Assembly (NCBI GenBank): GCA_036399055.1
Contig: DASWNX010000011.1
Span: 1 to 64,000, forward strand
DNA length: 64,000 bases
From: Jatrophihabitans sp.
GTDB taxonomy: Bacteria > Actinomycetota > Actinomycetes > Mycobacteriales > Jatrophihabitantaceae
Reading direction: 5' to 3'
Shown here: in pieces, positions 1 through 10,169 of the stretch
Numbering within the stretch: position 1 is the stretch's first letter
How the letters are laid out: every line of letters starts with the position of its first letter
Program-made: the position numbers and the translations under genes
Notes under the pieces: generated by a model
What the model was told of the DNA's origin: nothing
Database searches by the model: none
The model's input: the letters and a program-made list of their open reading frames with translations, nothing else

Positions 1-718
1 GCAGCTCGTGCGCGTGGGTGGCCGTGACGTCGCCCGCCTCGTCGGCCTGCCAGATCATCAGGTGCTTGCCGGTCGCGGTGTTCATGAAGTTGAACCCGGA
101 GTCGCCGCGCTTGCGGATGATGTCCTCGCTGTGGTGGGTGAGGGTCGAACTGTTGACGTACTCACCGGTCGCCCCGGGCGTGCCGGTGACGTTGCGCACG
201 ACGATCTCGATCCGCTCCCAGTCGTGAATCTCGGAGCCTTCCTTGTCCGCCGCGTTGTACACGTGGTAGAGCAGCACCAGTGACTTGGTGGCGCCGTTCA
301 TGTACTCGATCAGCGAGGTGTACAGGGTCGGGCGGATACGCCATTGGGCGTACGGGCTGGTGGTCGCCTTGGTCGCCGACGCGGCTGCGTACTGGTTGAC
401 CTGGAGCCAGTTGACCCGGTTGGTGGCGAAGTTGGCGTCCTGGTCGAAGTCGTAGTTCGTCAGCCAGTCGCGGCCTTCGGCCGCGTTGTTCTCGTTCCCC
501 CGCTTGAAGATCACTGGCGCGTAATAGTTCAGGTAGGCCTGCCGCTGGGTGTTCGTCAGCAACGGCGCGGCGGCATGTGCCTCGTCCCGGTTAGCGATCA
601 CCGGCAAAGTCGCGAGGACGAGCGCCGCGAGCACCAGCGCTCGCAGCAAGGTCCGCGGCGACGTTCGCCGCTTCTGGGCTAGACGGGTGCTGGACGGGAT
701 GGGCGTGCAGAACCGCAC
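1..718 (-). CDS. Secreted protein of unknown function, C-terminal part beyond the window
   Basis: An open frame runs from a GTG at 718-716 to the left edge (239 codons, no stop). An AGGAG lies 5 bases before the GTG. The N-terminus is a classical signal peptide: basic residues (QKRRTSPRTLLR), a hydrophobic run (ALVLAALVLATLPV), then an Ala-rich likely cleavage site (AHAAA) near residue 50. The mature part contains NYYAPVIFKRG, then EIHDWERIEIVVRN, then THHSEDIIRKRGDSG. The HDWE-plus-hydrophobic-strand pattern recalls the HDWE motif of NPP1/necrosis-inducing-type and Vps62-like beta-sandwich proteins, but I cannot assign the family. It is read divergently from the VanX-like gene; an AT-rich stretch (778-812) in the 237-base gap is the likely promoter region. 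Confidence 0.75.
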   Translation of the reverse strand, partial: MRFCTPIPSSTRLAQKRRTSPRTLLRALVLAALVLATLPVIANRDEAHAAAPLLTNTQRQAYLNYYAPVIFKRGNENNAAEGRDWLTNYDFDQDANFATNRVNWLQVNQYAAASATKATTSPYAQWRIRPTLYTSLIEYMNGATKSLVLLYHVYNAADKEGSEIHDWERIEIVVRNVTGTPGATGEYVNSSTLTHHSEDIIRKRGDSGFNFMNTATGKHLMIWQADEAGDVTATHAHEL

Positions 719-955
719 ATTCACTCCTGGGGTGGGTGAGGGCGTCCGACGGGGGGCCGGTTTCAGCTTCGAGTCGGACAATTACGCCGTTTATCTTACA
801 TAATGTGTAGATCATCAGGGAGTTGCGAGCCACTGGATGACTCTGGGCGCCCCTGCCTGCTCAGCCCTCGCGGCAGAATCCTCACCGGTCTGACACCGCG
901 CCCGGACGGGTCTGAGGAATTGCCTTCCAGTCGGCGGTGCCGCAAGGATGAGCCG

Positions 956-1837
956 ATGTTCAGGATCGGGTGGTGGATGCTTGCGCTGCTCGTCGCCGCC
1001 GGCTGCACGCCGCGGCCCGCTGCGGACGGCCAGCTGCCCGCCGGCTCCAGGTCCCCGTCGTCGTCGGTGTCGTCGGTGTCGCCGTCGTCGTCGGTGTCGT
1101 CGGTGTCGTCCTGGGTGTCGTCGCCGCCGTCGGCCAGCTCGTCACCCGTCCCCCGCAGCGCAGCGTCATCGGCATCGCGTCCTTCGGTGTCGCGCAGCGC
1201 GTCGAGCACGGCGCCGCTGACGCCCCCGGTCTCGGCCAAGGCTCGCGCGGTGGGATTGGTCGACATCCGGACGGTCGTTCCTGACGCGGTCGTCGAGCTG
1301 CGCTATGCGACCAGCGACAACTTCGTGGGCGTGCCGATGTACCCGGCCGGCGCGCGCTGCCTGGTGCACGAGTCGATGGCGCCCGGCCTGAAGGCAGCCG
1401 CGGATCAGCTCCGACGCCAGGGGCACGTGGTGGTGTTCTGGGATTGCTACCGGCCGAACGCGGTGCAGGCGCGCATGTTCGACGTGGTCTCGGACCCGCA
1501 GTGGGTGGCCCGGCCCCGGCCCTACGCCACCAGCCACGTAGCCGGCCGCTCGGTCGACATCACGCTCGCCTACGCGCGCACCGGCGTCGCGTGCTCGGCG
1601 GCCCAGCGCGTCCAACGGCACTGCCTGCTCGACATGGGCACCGGCTTTGATGACTTCACCCCTCGCGCGCGGGCCTTCGCTGTGGACGGTGTCAGCGCCC
1701 AGGCGCAGGCGAACCGAGCGCGGCTGCGATCGGCGATGAACTCCGGCGGCATCACCGTCTACTCAGGTGAGTGGTGGCACTTCAACGGGCCGGGTTCTGG
1801 AGTCAGGCGCCCGCACCTCAACGCCCCGCTCAGCTAA
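956..1837 (+). CDS. VanX-like D-Ala-D-Ala dipeptidase, predicted lipoprotein
   Basis: Peptidase family M15D. The catalytic domain shows the zinc motif SHVAGRSVD, the ExWH motif (GEWWHF) and the substrate-binding Arg in DCYRP, so it should cleave D-Ala-D-Ala. The ATG at 956 is chosen because AAGGA precedes it and it yields a short lipoprotein signal (FRIGWWMLALLVAAGC, lipobox VAAGC); the frame is open further upstream but gives no signal peptide. A Ser/Val/Pro-rich linker of about 60 residues, written in tcg/gtg-type repeats (1054-1134), separates the lipid anchor from the enzyme. The 293-residue length is the linker plus a normal domain. No vanH or vanA neighbours are seen, so a housekeeping role in wall recycling is as likely as glycopeptide resistance. 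Its stop overlaps the convergent priA stop, leaving no room for a terminator between them. Confidence 0.85.
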   Translation: MFRIGWWMLALLVAAGCTPRPAADGQLPAGSRSPSSSVSSVSPSSSVSSVSSWVSSPPSASSSPVPRSAASSASRPSVSRSASSTAPLTPPVSAKARAVGLVDIRTVVPDAVVELRYATSDNFVGVPMYPAGARCLVHESMAPGLKAAADQLRRQGHVVVFWDCYRPNAVQARMFDVVSDPQWVARPRPYATSHVAGRSVDITLAYARTGVACSAAQRVQRHCLLDMGTGFDDFTPRARAFAVDGVSAQAQANRARLRSAMNSGGITVYSGEWWHFNGPGSGVRRPHLNAPLS

Positions 1838-3873
1838 AACAGCTCCAGCGGGTCGAGCATGATCCGCACCGCGTCACCGGACTTCTTCGCCGACCGAACC
1901 GCTGCCGCGGCGTGCAACGCCTCGGCCAGCGCCACCCCGTCCGGGCGGGGAACCCGCAACAGGCTGCGGATGTGCTCGGTCGGCTGCCCGCCGCGACTGG
2001 CCTGCACCGGAACCGAGCCGAGCTCTTCGGCCGAGGCCGGCAACTGGCTCAGCGACAGCAGCTCGGCGACGTCGGCCGGGGCGCCGACCAGCGCCGCCAT
2101 TCGGCTGACCGGTGGAAAGCGCAGCTCGCGCCGGTCGGCCAGCTCGCGCTCGGCGTGGCCTGCCGGGTCCCAGCGCAGCAGCGCCTGCACCACCGCCAGC
2201 GAGGCGTCCGCGCCGACGATCACGGTGCCGTCGCCGCGCACCAGCGCCGCGGCGTTGGCCCAGCGCCGCAGGGTTTCCTCCGACGCCCGCAGGTCCGGCC
2301 GGGACAGCAACGCCCAGCCGTCCAGCAGCAACGCCGCGCCGTAGCCGTCCGGAGCGACCGGCTCAGCGCCCGGCGTCGCCACCACCAGGGCCGGGCCGGC
2401 CGGGATGTCGGCCAGCACCGAGTCACCGGCGCTGGTGCGCAGCACCACCCCCGGAAACGCCCGACCCAGCTCCTCGGCGGTGCGGGTCGAGCCCACCACC
2501 ATCGCCCGCAACCGGTCAGCGCCGCACTTGGGACAGCGCCAGTCCGCCGCCGGCCGGCCGCACCACCGGCAGGAGGGCAGCCCCTGCCGCGACGTCGCCG
2601 CCAGCGGCCCGGAGCAGTGCGCGCAGCGAGCCGGTGTCCGGTCCTTGGCACACGCCAGGGTGGGCGCGTAACCGCGCCGGGGCACCTGCACCAGCACCGG
2701 GTTGCCCGCGGCCAGCGCGGCCCGGGCGGTGCGAAAGGCCAGCGCCGGCAGCCGGGCCGTCCGGGCGACCGGATCGCGTTCGAGCTCCACCTCATCGCCC
2801 AGCGCCACGATCCGGGGCGCGGCCTGCCTCAGCATCGCCCGGTCAGCAGCGATGGGCTGCGCCCAGCCCGACTCGACCAGCAGCGCCGCCTCAGCGGTGC
2901 GCGCGAAGCCGGCCACCAGCAGCGCCGCGCCGGTCATCGAGGCGCGCAGCACCGCCACGTCGCGGGCATGCGGATAGGGCGCGCGCGGCTCGGCGTGCAG
3001 GTCGTCGCCGTCGTCCCAGATCACCACCAGCCCCAGGTCGGCCACCGGCGCGAACACCGCCGAGCGGGTGCCCAGCACCGCCCGCACCGCGCCTCGGCGC
3101 ACCGCCAGCCATCGCCGGTACCGGGCCTCGGGCCCCAGGTCGGCGCTGAGCACCACATGCGAGCCCTTGGGCAGGGCCGCCTGCAACGCCTTGTCGACCC
3201 GGCCCGCGTCACGGGCGTCGGGGACCACCACCAGCACCCCGCGGCCACCGGCCAGCGCCGCCTGCGCCGCCTCGGCGATCCGGGCCGGCCAGTCCTCCCC
3301 CGGCGTCGCGTTCCAGACCGCCCGCACCGGCCGGCCGGCCTGCACGCCACCCAGCCACGCCGCACCCGCCCGGTAACGCGCCCAGCCGTCCTGACTCGGC
3401 GCCAGCGGCGGCGCGGCGGCCTCGACAGCCACTGCCGACTCGGCGCGGGCATGGCGGGGCGGGACCGCCAGCCGCACCACGTCGGCGAAGGCGCCGGCCC
3501 AGCGATCGGCCACCGACCGGAACAGCGCGGCTGTCTCGGTGGTCAGCACCGGCTCGTCGCCGACACCCCGCTCCAGATAGGACAGCCGGCCGTCGTGCTC
3601 GCTGGCCGCCAGCCGCTGCAGCACCCAGCCGTCGATCAGCCGGCCGGCGAAACGCACCCGCACCCGCGAGCCCGGTCGCACGGCCTCGTCCAGCTCAGCC
3701 GGCACCAGGTAGTCGAAGGGCCGGTCCAGATGCGGCAGCGGCGAGTCCACGGCCACCCGTGCCACCGGCGATGATTCGGCCGGTTGGCGGTCCCGGGGCG
3801 GCCGGGTGGCGCCCCGGCGCGCGACCGCGGCGCGCGCGGCCAACCCGGGCACGTCCGTGCGGTCGGCGGTCAC
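1834..3873 (-). CDS. priA: Primosomal protein N' (PriA), helicase-degenerate actinobacterial form
   Basis: Replication restart protein. The N-terminal DNA-binding domain is present (VARVAVDSPLPHLDRPFDYLVP near residue 40), and the zinc-binding region has paired cysteines (CAHCSGPL ... CRWCG ... CPKCG). The ATPase core is eroded: where PriA has a Walker A GKT this protein reads WNATPGEDW, and the DEEH box is replaced by VIWDDGDDLHAE. Loss of the ATPase motifs is known for actinobacterial PriA, so the protein probably acts as a DNA- and protein-binding platform rather than a helicase. Start is GTG at 3873. It is the last gene of the rpoZ-coaBC-metK-priA series, separated from metK by a large hairpin. 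Confidence 0.88.
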   Translation of the reverse strand: MTADRTDVPGLAARAAVARRGATRPPRDRQPAESSPVARVAVDSPLPHLDRPFDYLVPAELDEAVRPGSRVRVRFAGRLIDGWVLQRLAASEHDGRLSYLERGVGDEPVLTTETAALFRSVADRWAGAFADVVRLAVPPRHARAESAVAVEAAAPPLAPSQDGWARYRAGAAWLGGVQAGRPVRAVWNATPGEDWPARIAEAAQAALAGGRGVLVVVPDARDAGRVDKALQAALPKGSHVVLSADLGPEARYRRWLAVRRGAVRAVLGTRSAVFAPVADLGLVVIWDDGDDLHAEPRAPYPHARDVAVLRASMTGAALLVAGFARTAEAALLVESGWAQPIAADRAMLRQAAPRIVALGDEVELERDPVARTARLPALAFRTARAALAAGNPVLVQVPRRGYAPTLACAKDRTPARCAHCSGPLAATSRQGLPSCRWCGRPAADWRCPKCGADRLRAMVVGSTRTAEELGRAFPGVVLRTSAGDSVLADIPAGPALVVATPGAEPVAPDGYGAALLLDGWALLSRPDLRASEETLRRWANAAALVRGDGTVIVGADASLAVVQALLRWDPAGHAERELADRRELRFPPVSRMAALVGAPADVAELLSLSQLPASAEELGSVPVQASRGGQPTEHIRSLLRVPRPDGVALAEALHAAAAVRSAKKSGDAVRIMLDPLELF

Positions 3874-4000
3874 GGGATATGCCTACCAGCCCCAGCCGAC
3901 GTTCTCAGGCCCCTACCCTGCGGACGCTCGAGCTCTTCCAGCGTCATGGGCACACGTGGTCCTGGCCACCGCAGAGCATGACGCACCGGCAGCGGTGCCG

Positions 4001-4077
4001 GCACAACGCATTGTGCGGCCTGAATCCGCGGTTCCGACCGAGATCGGCGCGGATTCAGGCCGCACAATGGCACAACG
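4001..4077. repeat. Perfect 22-bp inverted repeat flanked by 8-bp direct repeats
   Basis: The arms 4009-4030 and 4048-4069 are exact reverse complements (core gcggcctgaatccgcg) around a 17-base loop. The sequence gcacaacg occurs immediately outside both ends (4001-4008 and 4070-4077). It lies in the 225-base gap between metK and priA and reads as a very stable hairpin in the metK transcript. There is no U tract, as is common for actinobacterial terminators. The flanking direct repeats are also what a small transposed element with a target duplication would leave. Confidence 0.85.
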
Positions 4078-4098
4078 GGCAGAGAGAGCTGAAACGTC

Positions 4099-5301
<1,203 letters not shown>

Positions 5302-5336
5302 AAAAGCTCCTAGGGGGTGTGATGGGCAAGGGGAGT

Positions 5337-6617
5337 CTACTCAGGCAGGAGCGCGGTGATGGCGTCCCACAGGGCGGCGGCGAGCACGGTTTTCGGGCCC
5401 AGGGGGACGTCGACCTCGGCGCCGAGGGCGCTCAGGATCACCGCGGCGTTGTCCGGCCGGCCGAAGACCCGGCCTTCGGAGACGGCGTTGACCACCAGCA
5501 GGTCACAACCCTTGCGGGCCAGCTTCGCGCGGCCGTGGGCCAGCACGTCGCCGGCCTGGTCGCCGGTCTCGGCCGCGAAGCCGACGATCACCGGCGCGGC
5601 CAACCGGCCGGCCGAGCGGGCCTGGACCAGTTCGACCAGCACGTCGGGATTGCCGACCAGCTCGATCGCCGCCGGCGCGGCGCCGGTCTTCTTGATCTTG
5701 GCCTCGGCAGGCACGGCCGGGCGGAAGTCGGCCACCGCGGCGGCCATCACCACGACGTCGGCGTCCTTGGCCGCGGCGTGGGTCGCCGCGCGCAGCTCTT
5801 CGGCGCTGCCCACCGGGATCAGCTCGCTGCCCGCCGGGGTCGGCAGCTCCACGTTGGCGGCCACCAGCGTCACCTGGGCGCCCCGGGCGGCGGCCACGGT
5901 CGCCAGAGCGAAACCCTGCCGGCCCGAGGACCGGTTGCCCAGAAAACGCACCGGATCAAGCGGCTCACGGGTTCCGCCGGCGGTGATCAGCACCCGGCGT
6001 CCGGTCAGGTCCGGCGGCAGAGCGTCCGGGCGGCGCAGCAGCAGCTCGGCCAGCTGAGCGATCTCGGCGGGCTCGGGCAGCCGTCCCTGGCCGGTGTCCG
6101 CGCCGGTCAGCCGGCCGTGAGCGGGCTCCAGCACGACCACGCCGCGGCTGCGCAGGACGGCCACGTTGGCCACGGTCGCCGGGTGCGTCCACATCTCGGT
6201 GTGCATCGCCGGCGCGAACAGCACCGGGCACCGGGCGGTCAACAGGGTGTTGGTGAGCAGGTCGTCGGCCATGCCGTGCGCGGCCTTGGCCAGCAGGTCC
6301 GCGGTCGCCGGCGCCACCACCACCAGATCGGCCTGTTGGCCCAACCGGACGTGCGGCACCCGCTCGACGCCGGTCCAGACGTCAGAGAGCGCCGGTTTGT
6401 GCGACAGCGCGGCCCAGGTCGGCTCACCCACGAAACGCAACGCCGACTCGGTCGGCACCACCGTCACGTCATGGCCGGACTCGCTCAGCCGGCGCAGCAG
6501 CTCGACCGCCTTGTAGGCGGCGATGCCGCCGGAGACTCCGAGGATCACCTGGGCGCCCGGGCCGGCCGCTCGCGCCTGTGGAGTCTCAGAGGTCAAGTCA
6601 GTCACGAGGCGCGTCAC
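5337..6617 (-). CDS. coaBC: Bifunctional phosphopantothenoylcysteine decarboxylase / phosphopantothenate-cysteine ligase
   Basis: Catalyses two steps of coenzyme A synthesis. The N-terminal flavoprotein half begins with [20 protein letters not shown] and carries the active-site region (APAMHTEMW). The C-terminal CoaB half starts near [24 protein letters not shown] and includes the Lys-rich substrate region KIKKTG. The first 25 residues are not conserved-looking, so the true start may lie slightly downstream of the ATG at 6617. It lies 19 bases after rpoZ. Confidence 0.95.
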   Translation of the reverse strand: MTRLVTDLTSETPQARAAGPGAQVILGVSGGIAAYKAVELLRRLSESGHDVTVVPTESALRFVGEPTWAALSHKPALSDVWTGVERVPHVRLGQQADLVVVAPATADLLAKAAHGMADDLLTNTLLTARCPVLFAPAMHTEMWTHPATVANVAVLRSRGVVVLEPAHGRLTGADTGQGRLPEPAEIAQLAELLLRRPDALPPDLTGRRVLITAGGTREPLDPVRFLGNRSSGRQGFALATVAAARGAQVTLVAANVELPTPAGSELIPVGSAEELRAATHAAAKDADVVVMAAAVADFRPAVPAEAKIKKTGAAPAAIELVGNPDVLVELVQARSAGRLAAPVIVGFAAETGDQAGDVLAHGRAKLARKGCDLLVVNAVSEGRVFGRPDNAAVILSALGAEVDVPLGPKTVLAAALWDAITALLPE

Positions 6618-6636
6618 TCGAACCCGTCGTCCGGGC

Positions 6637-6945
6637 CTAGGCCTCGGAGGGCTTGAACTCGATCAGATCGGTGTTGATCTCGCGCAGCGCGATCGACAGG
6701 GCCTTCTCCTGCGGAGCGGTCTCGACCATCGGGCCGACGTACTCGAGCAAACCCTCGCCGAGCTGGCTGTAGTAGGCGTTGATCTGGCGGGCCCGCTTGG
6801 CGGCCACGATGACCAGGGCGTATTTCGAACCGGTCCGGTCGAGCAGTTCGTCGATCGGCGGGTTGGTGATGCCCTCGGGAGCAGGCACAGGTGCGGTCAC
6901 GCTAGCCTCGAATTCTTCTCGGAATCTCATGCGCGGCTGGGCCAT
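6637..6945 (-). CDS. rpoZ: RNA polymerase omega subunit
   Basis: Assembly and stability subunit of RNA polymerase. The conserved core is [31 protein letters not shown] followed by YYSQLGEG and [10 protein letters not shown], as in mycobacterial omega. I place the start at the ATG at 6945 (102 residues); the frame is open to 7008 and another ATG lies at 6930, so the start is uncertain. In actinobacteria this gene normally follows gmk directly; here the transhydrogenase operon lies between them. Confidence 0.93.
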   Translation of the reverse strand: MAQPRMRFREEFEASVTAPVPAPEGITNPPIDELLDRTGSKYALVIVAAKRARQINAYYSQLGEGLLEYVGPMVETAPQEKALSIALREINTDLIEFKPSEA

Positions 6946-7193
6946 CGAGAGTTCTGGCCAAGGCAGTCGGCGATCTGAACGCCACGCGCAGTCTGGCAAT
7001 ACTACCAACTCCGCGCTGCTGTGCCCGCATTCTCGATCCGGCGCAGCCGGAGGCCTGTGGGCAAGGTCACCGGTATCGGCTCAGTTACCCGCTAGTGTTT
7101 CTTCGATGTCGACCGGGTCGTCCCGGTTCGATGGCCCGGGCGGGTCCGGACACCACCGCCCGACCAGGAGACCTCGACCGAAAGGCACGCCGG

Positions 7194-8375
7194 ATGAGCA
7201 CCCTGCGGATCGCGGTGGTGAAAGAGACGGCCGCTCACGAACGGCGGGTCGCGCTCGACCCTGACGGCGTGAAGCGGCTGCAGGCCCTCGGAGCGCAGGT
7301 GCTGATCGAGGTCGGCGCCGGCGCGGCCGCCTGGTTCGACGACGAGTCCTACCGGACCGCCGGCGCGCGTCTGCTGGAGCGGGCCGAGCTGCTGGCCGAG
7401 GCCGATCTGGTGCTCTCGGTCGGCCCGCCCGCAGACGACGTCCTGGGCATGCTGCGGGCCGGGCAGAGCTGGCTGGGCCTGCTGGCGCCGCTGACCAACC
7501 CCGAACTGGTCCGCGCGCTCACCGACCGGGGCGTCACCATGATCAGCCTGGACGGGCTCCCCCGGACGCTGACCAGAGCCCAGTCGATGGACGCGCTCAG
7601 CTCGCAGGCCAGCGCCGCCGGCTACAAGGCCGTGCTGGTCGCCGCCGAGCACTACGACCGGTTCTTTCCGATGCTGATGACGGCGGCCGGCACCTCCAAG
7701 CCGGCCGCGGTCCTGGTGCTGGGCGCCGGGGTCGCGGGGCTGCAGGCGATCGGAACCGCCCGCCGGCTCGGCGCGGTGGTCAGCGGCTACGACGTGCGGC
7801 CGGCCGCCCGCGAGGAGGTCAAGTCCCTGGGCGCGAAGTTCGTGGAGCTCAAGGCGGGCATCGCCGGCGCCGGCGAGGGCGGCTACGCCCGCGAGCTGTC
7901 GTCCGAGGAGCGCCATGCCCAGCAGCAGGAACTGGCCGAGCACATCGCCCGGCACGACATCGTGATCACCACCGCCCAGGTGCCCGGACGGGTCCCGCCG
8001 GTGCTGGTCACGGCCGACACCGTGGCTCGGATGCGGCCAGGCTCGGTCATCGTCGACCTGGCCGCCAGCCGGCTTGGCGGCAACGTCGAGGGCTCGGTGC
8101 CGGGCGAGACGGTGCTGACCGGCAACGGCGTCCGGCTGGTCGGGGCGGCCAACCTGCCGGCCAGGCTGGCCACCAGCGCCTCGCAGGCGCTCTCACGCAA
8201 CATGGCCGCGCTGGTGCAGCATCTGGTCCGCGACGGCGAGCTGGTCATCGACCTCGACGATGAGATCCAGCGCGGCGTGGTGATCAGCCACGGCGGGCAG
8301 ATCGTGTCATCGGCGGTGGCCGCCGTGGCCACGCCCACGGCGGGCGCGACTTCTAGTGAAGGGCAGGCCTCATGA
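7194..8375 (+). CDS. pntAA: Proton-translocating NAD(P) transhydrogenase, subunit alpha part 1 (NAD-binding domain I)
   Basis: Soluble NAD(H)-binding subunit that passes hydride to NADP(H) bound on PntB. It shows the alanine dehydrogenase/PNT N-terminal fold (VVKETAAHERRVALDPDGVKRL), the RQD-loop region and the Rossmann motif VLVLGAGVAGLQAIGTARRLGA. The ATG at 7194 follows AAAGG at 9 bases. It overlaps pntAB by four bases (ATGA). The split three-gene arrangement (alpha1, alpha2, beta) is common in actinobacteria. Confidence 0.95.
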   Translation: MSTLRIAVVKETAAHERRVALDPDGVKRLQALGAQVLIEVGAGAAAWFDDESYRTAGARLLERAELLAEADLVLSVGPPADDVLGMLRAGQSWLGLLAPLTNPELVRALTDRGVTMISLDGLPRTLTRAQSMDALSSQASAAGYKAVLVAAEHYDRFFPMLMTAAGTSKPAAVLVLGAGVAGLQAIGTARRLGAVVSGYDVRPAAREEVKSLGAKFVELKAGIAGAGEGGYARELSSEERHAQQQELAEHIARHDIVITTAQVPGRVPPVLVTADTVARMRPGSVIVDLAASRLGGNVEGSVPGETVLTGNGVRLVGAANLPARLATSASQALSRNMAALVQHLVRDGELVIDLDDEIQRGVVISHGGQIVSSAVAAVATPTAGATSSEGQAS

Positions 8376-8692
8376 CCCAGGGATTCGTCGGCAACCTGAC
8401 GATCTTCGTGCTGGCCCTGCTGGTCGGGTTCGAGGTGATCAGCAAGGTGCCGGCGACGCTGCACACCCCGCTGATGTCGGGCGCCAACTCCATCCACGGC
8501 GTGGTGCTGGTCGGCGTGGTGATCCTGTCCTCATTTGTCGAGGGGACCTTCGGCTACATCCTGACCTTCGTGGCGGCCGCCTTCGGCGCGGCCAACGTGG
8601 TCGGCGGGTACGCGGTGACCGACCGGATGCTGCAGATGTTCCGTAAACGCCCGGTCCCGGCGGCGGCCCGCCCCGCGGTGGAGTCCGAGTGA
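8372..8692 (+). CDS. pntAB: NAD(P) transhydrogenase subunit alpha part 2 (membrane domain)
   Basis: A 106-residue membrane protein with about three hydrophobic helices (NLTIFVLALLVGFEVI, IHGVVLVGVVILSSFV, YILTFVAAAFGAANVVGGY). This is the usual alpha2 composition, including the conserved HTPLMSGANSIHG segment. It forms part of the proton channel with PntB. Its start overlaps the pntAA stop (ATGA) and its stop overlaps a GTG of the micro-ORF that links it to pntB. Confidence 0.95.
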   Translation: MTQGFVGNLTIFVLALLVGFEVISKVPATLHTPLMSGANSIHGVVLVGVVILSSFVEGTFGYILTFVAAAFGAANVVGGYAVTDRMLQMFRKRPVPAAARPAVESE

Positions 8693-8775
8693 GCGAGCAT
8701 CGAGCGACGCAGGAGCGAGGAGCACAGCGAATGCCAGCGATGAGCGCTCGCGCGAAGAGCGGTGAAACCGAGTGA
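8689..8775 (+). CDS. Candidate 28-codon linking micro-ORF in a repeat element (pntAB/pntB)
   Basis: GTG at 8689 overlaps the pntAB stop (GTGA) and the TGA at 8773-8775 overlaps the pntB GTG (GTGA), so it fills the whole gap in one frame. The product starts MSEHRATQERG and ends MSARAKSGETE. At both nucleotide and protein level it resembles the linkers at 21465-21554, 23492-23623 and 53434-53601. pntB itself has only a weak ribosome binding site, so re-initiation after this ORF could set PntB synthesis. It is a repeat element for certain; whether the peptide matters is unknown. Confidence 0.5.
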   Translation: MSEHRATQERGAQRMPAMSARAKSGETE

Positions 8776-10169
8776 CTGTCGACAACGGTGTCAGGCTGGC
8801 CTCGCTGTTCGGGGCGGTGGCCTTCGTGCTCGGCCTGCACATGATGAACTCCCCCGCCACCGCCCGGCGCGGCAACCAGCTGTCGGCATTCGGCATGCTG
8901 GTCGCGATCGTGGCGGTGCTGGTCTCGGTGTCAGACGGCGGCACCATGAACTCGACCCGCTGGCTGGTGCTGGGCTGCGGCGCCCTGATCGGTTCGGCCG
9001 CCGGGCTGTACTCGGCCCGGGCCGTGGCGATGACCCAGATGCCTCAGCTGGTCAGCCTGTTCAACGCCGTCGGCGGCGGCGCCGCGGCCCTGATCGCGGT
9101 GGCCGACTACCAGCACGACAGCCATGTCTCGGCCGGCATCGCGACCGCGGTGGTGCTCGACGTGCTGATCGGCGCGGTGACGTTCTCGGGCTCGTTGATC
9201 GCGGCCGCCAAGCTGCAGGGCTACTGGAGTCAGCCCATCAACTTCCCCGGCTCGCGGCTGGTCTCGATCGTGCTGACCCTGGCCGCGCTGGTCGCCGGGA
9301 TCGCGGTGATCGCCGGTGCGCACAGCCCCTGGCTGCTGGCGCTGGTGCTGATCGCGTCACTGGGCATCGGCATCGGCATGGTGCTGCCGATCGGCGGCGC
9401 CGACATGCCGGTCGTCATCTCGTTGCTCAACGCCTTCACCGGCACCGCGGTGGCGATGGCGGGCTTCGTCCTAGAGAACGCCACCCTGACCATCGCCGGC
9501 GCCCTGGTCGGCGCCTCCGGCGCCATCCTGACCAAGCTGATGGCCGACGCGATGAACCGCTCGGTGCTCAGCATCATGGCCGGCGGGTTCGGCACCGGCG
9601 CGGCCGGGATCGAGGTCGGCACTGCCGGCGGCGGCGGCTCGGTCAAGTCCATCGCCATCGACGACGCGGCCCTGCAGTTGGCCTACGCCAGCAAGGTGAT
9701 CGTGGTGCCGGGCTACGGCCTGGCCGCGGCTCAGGCCCAGCACGAGGTGCGCGAGCTGGGCGAGCTGCTGGAGAGCCGGGGCATCGAGGTGTCCTACGCG
9801 ATCCACCCGGTGGCAGGCCGGATGCCGGGCCACATGAACGTCCTGCTGGCCGAGGCCAACGTTCCCTATGACCAACTGCGCGAGATGGAGGACGTCAACC
9901 CGGAGTTCGACCGGACCGACGTGGCCCTGATCATCGGCGCCAACGACGTCACCAACCCGGCCGCCCGCCGGCCCGGCAACGCCGTCTCGGGAATGCCGAT
10001 CCTCGACGTCGACCACGCCCGCAGCATCATCGTCATCAAGCGCTCGATGGCCTCCGGTTACGCCGGCATCGACAACGAGCTCTACGGCGACCCCAAGACC
10101 AGCATGCTGTTCAGCGACGCCAAGAAGGGGCTGGCCGCGCTGGTGACGGCCACCAAGCAGGTCGACTGA
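8772..10169 (+). CDS. pntB: NAD(P) transhydrogenase subunit beta
   Basis: Membrane domain plus NADP(H)-binding domain III. About eight hydrophobic helices fill the first 280 residues (for example LFGAVAFVLGLHM), and the C-terminal domain contains VIVVPGYGLAAAQAQHEV, HPVAGRMPGHMNVLLAEA and IIGANDVTNPAA, the dIII signature. The length of 465 residues is normal. The GTG at 8772 overlaps the preceding micro-ORF stop. It is convergent with gmk across a hairpin. Confidence 0.95.
   Translation: MTVDNGVRLASLFGAVAFVLGLHMMNSPATARRGNQLSAFGMLVAIVAVLVSVSDGGTMNSTRWLVLGCGALIGSAAGLYSARAVAMTQMPQLVSLFNAVGGGAAALIAVADYQHDSHVSAGIATAVVLDVLIGAVTFSGSLIAAAKLQGYWSQPINFPGSRLVSIVLTLAALVAGIAVIAGAHSPWLLALVLIASLGIGIGMVLPIGGADMPVVISLLNAFTGTAVAMAGFVLENATLTIAGALVGASGAILTKLMADAMNRSVLSIMAGGFGTGAAGIEVGTAGGGGSVKSIAIDDAALQLAYASKVIVVPGYGLAAAQAQHEVRELGELLESRGIEVSYAIHPVAGRMPGHMNVLLAEANVPYDQLREMEDVNPEFDRTDVALIIGANDVTNPAARRPGNAVSGMPILDVDHARSIIVIKRSMASGYAGIDNELYGDPKTSMLFSDAKKGLAALVTATKQVD

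Noticed and set aside
796..1266. Minus-strand frame with Asp/Thr repeats resembling a calcium-binding protein
   Set aside because: It is the complement of the tcg/gtg repeat that encodes the Ser/Val linker of the VanX-like protein, which has real catalytic motifs.
1771..3774. A 667-codon plus-strand open frame opposite priA
   Set aside because: Antisense to a clear PriA; its Arg/Gln/His-rich composition is the usual shadow of high-GC third-position bias.
5302..5336. Possible SAM riboswitch before metK
   Set aside because: Only 35 bases separate coaBC and metK, too short for any known SAM riboswitch.
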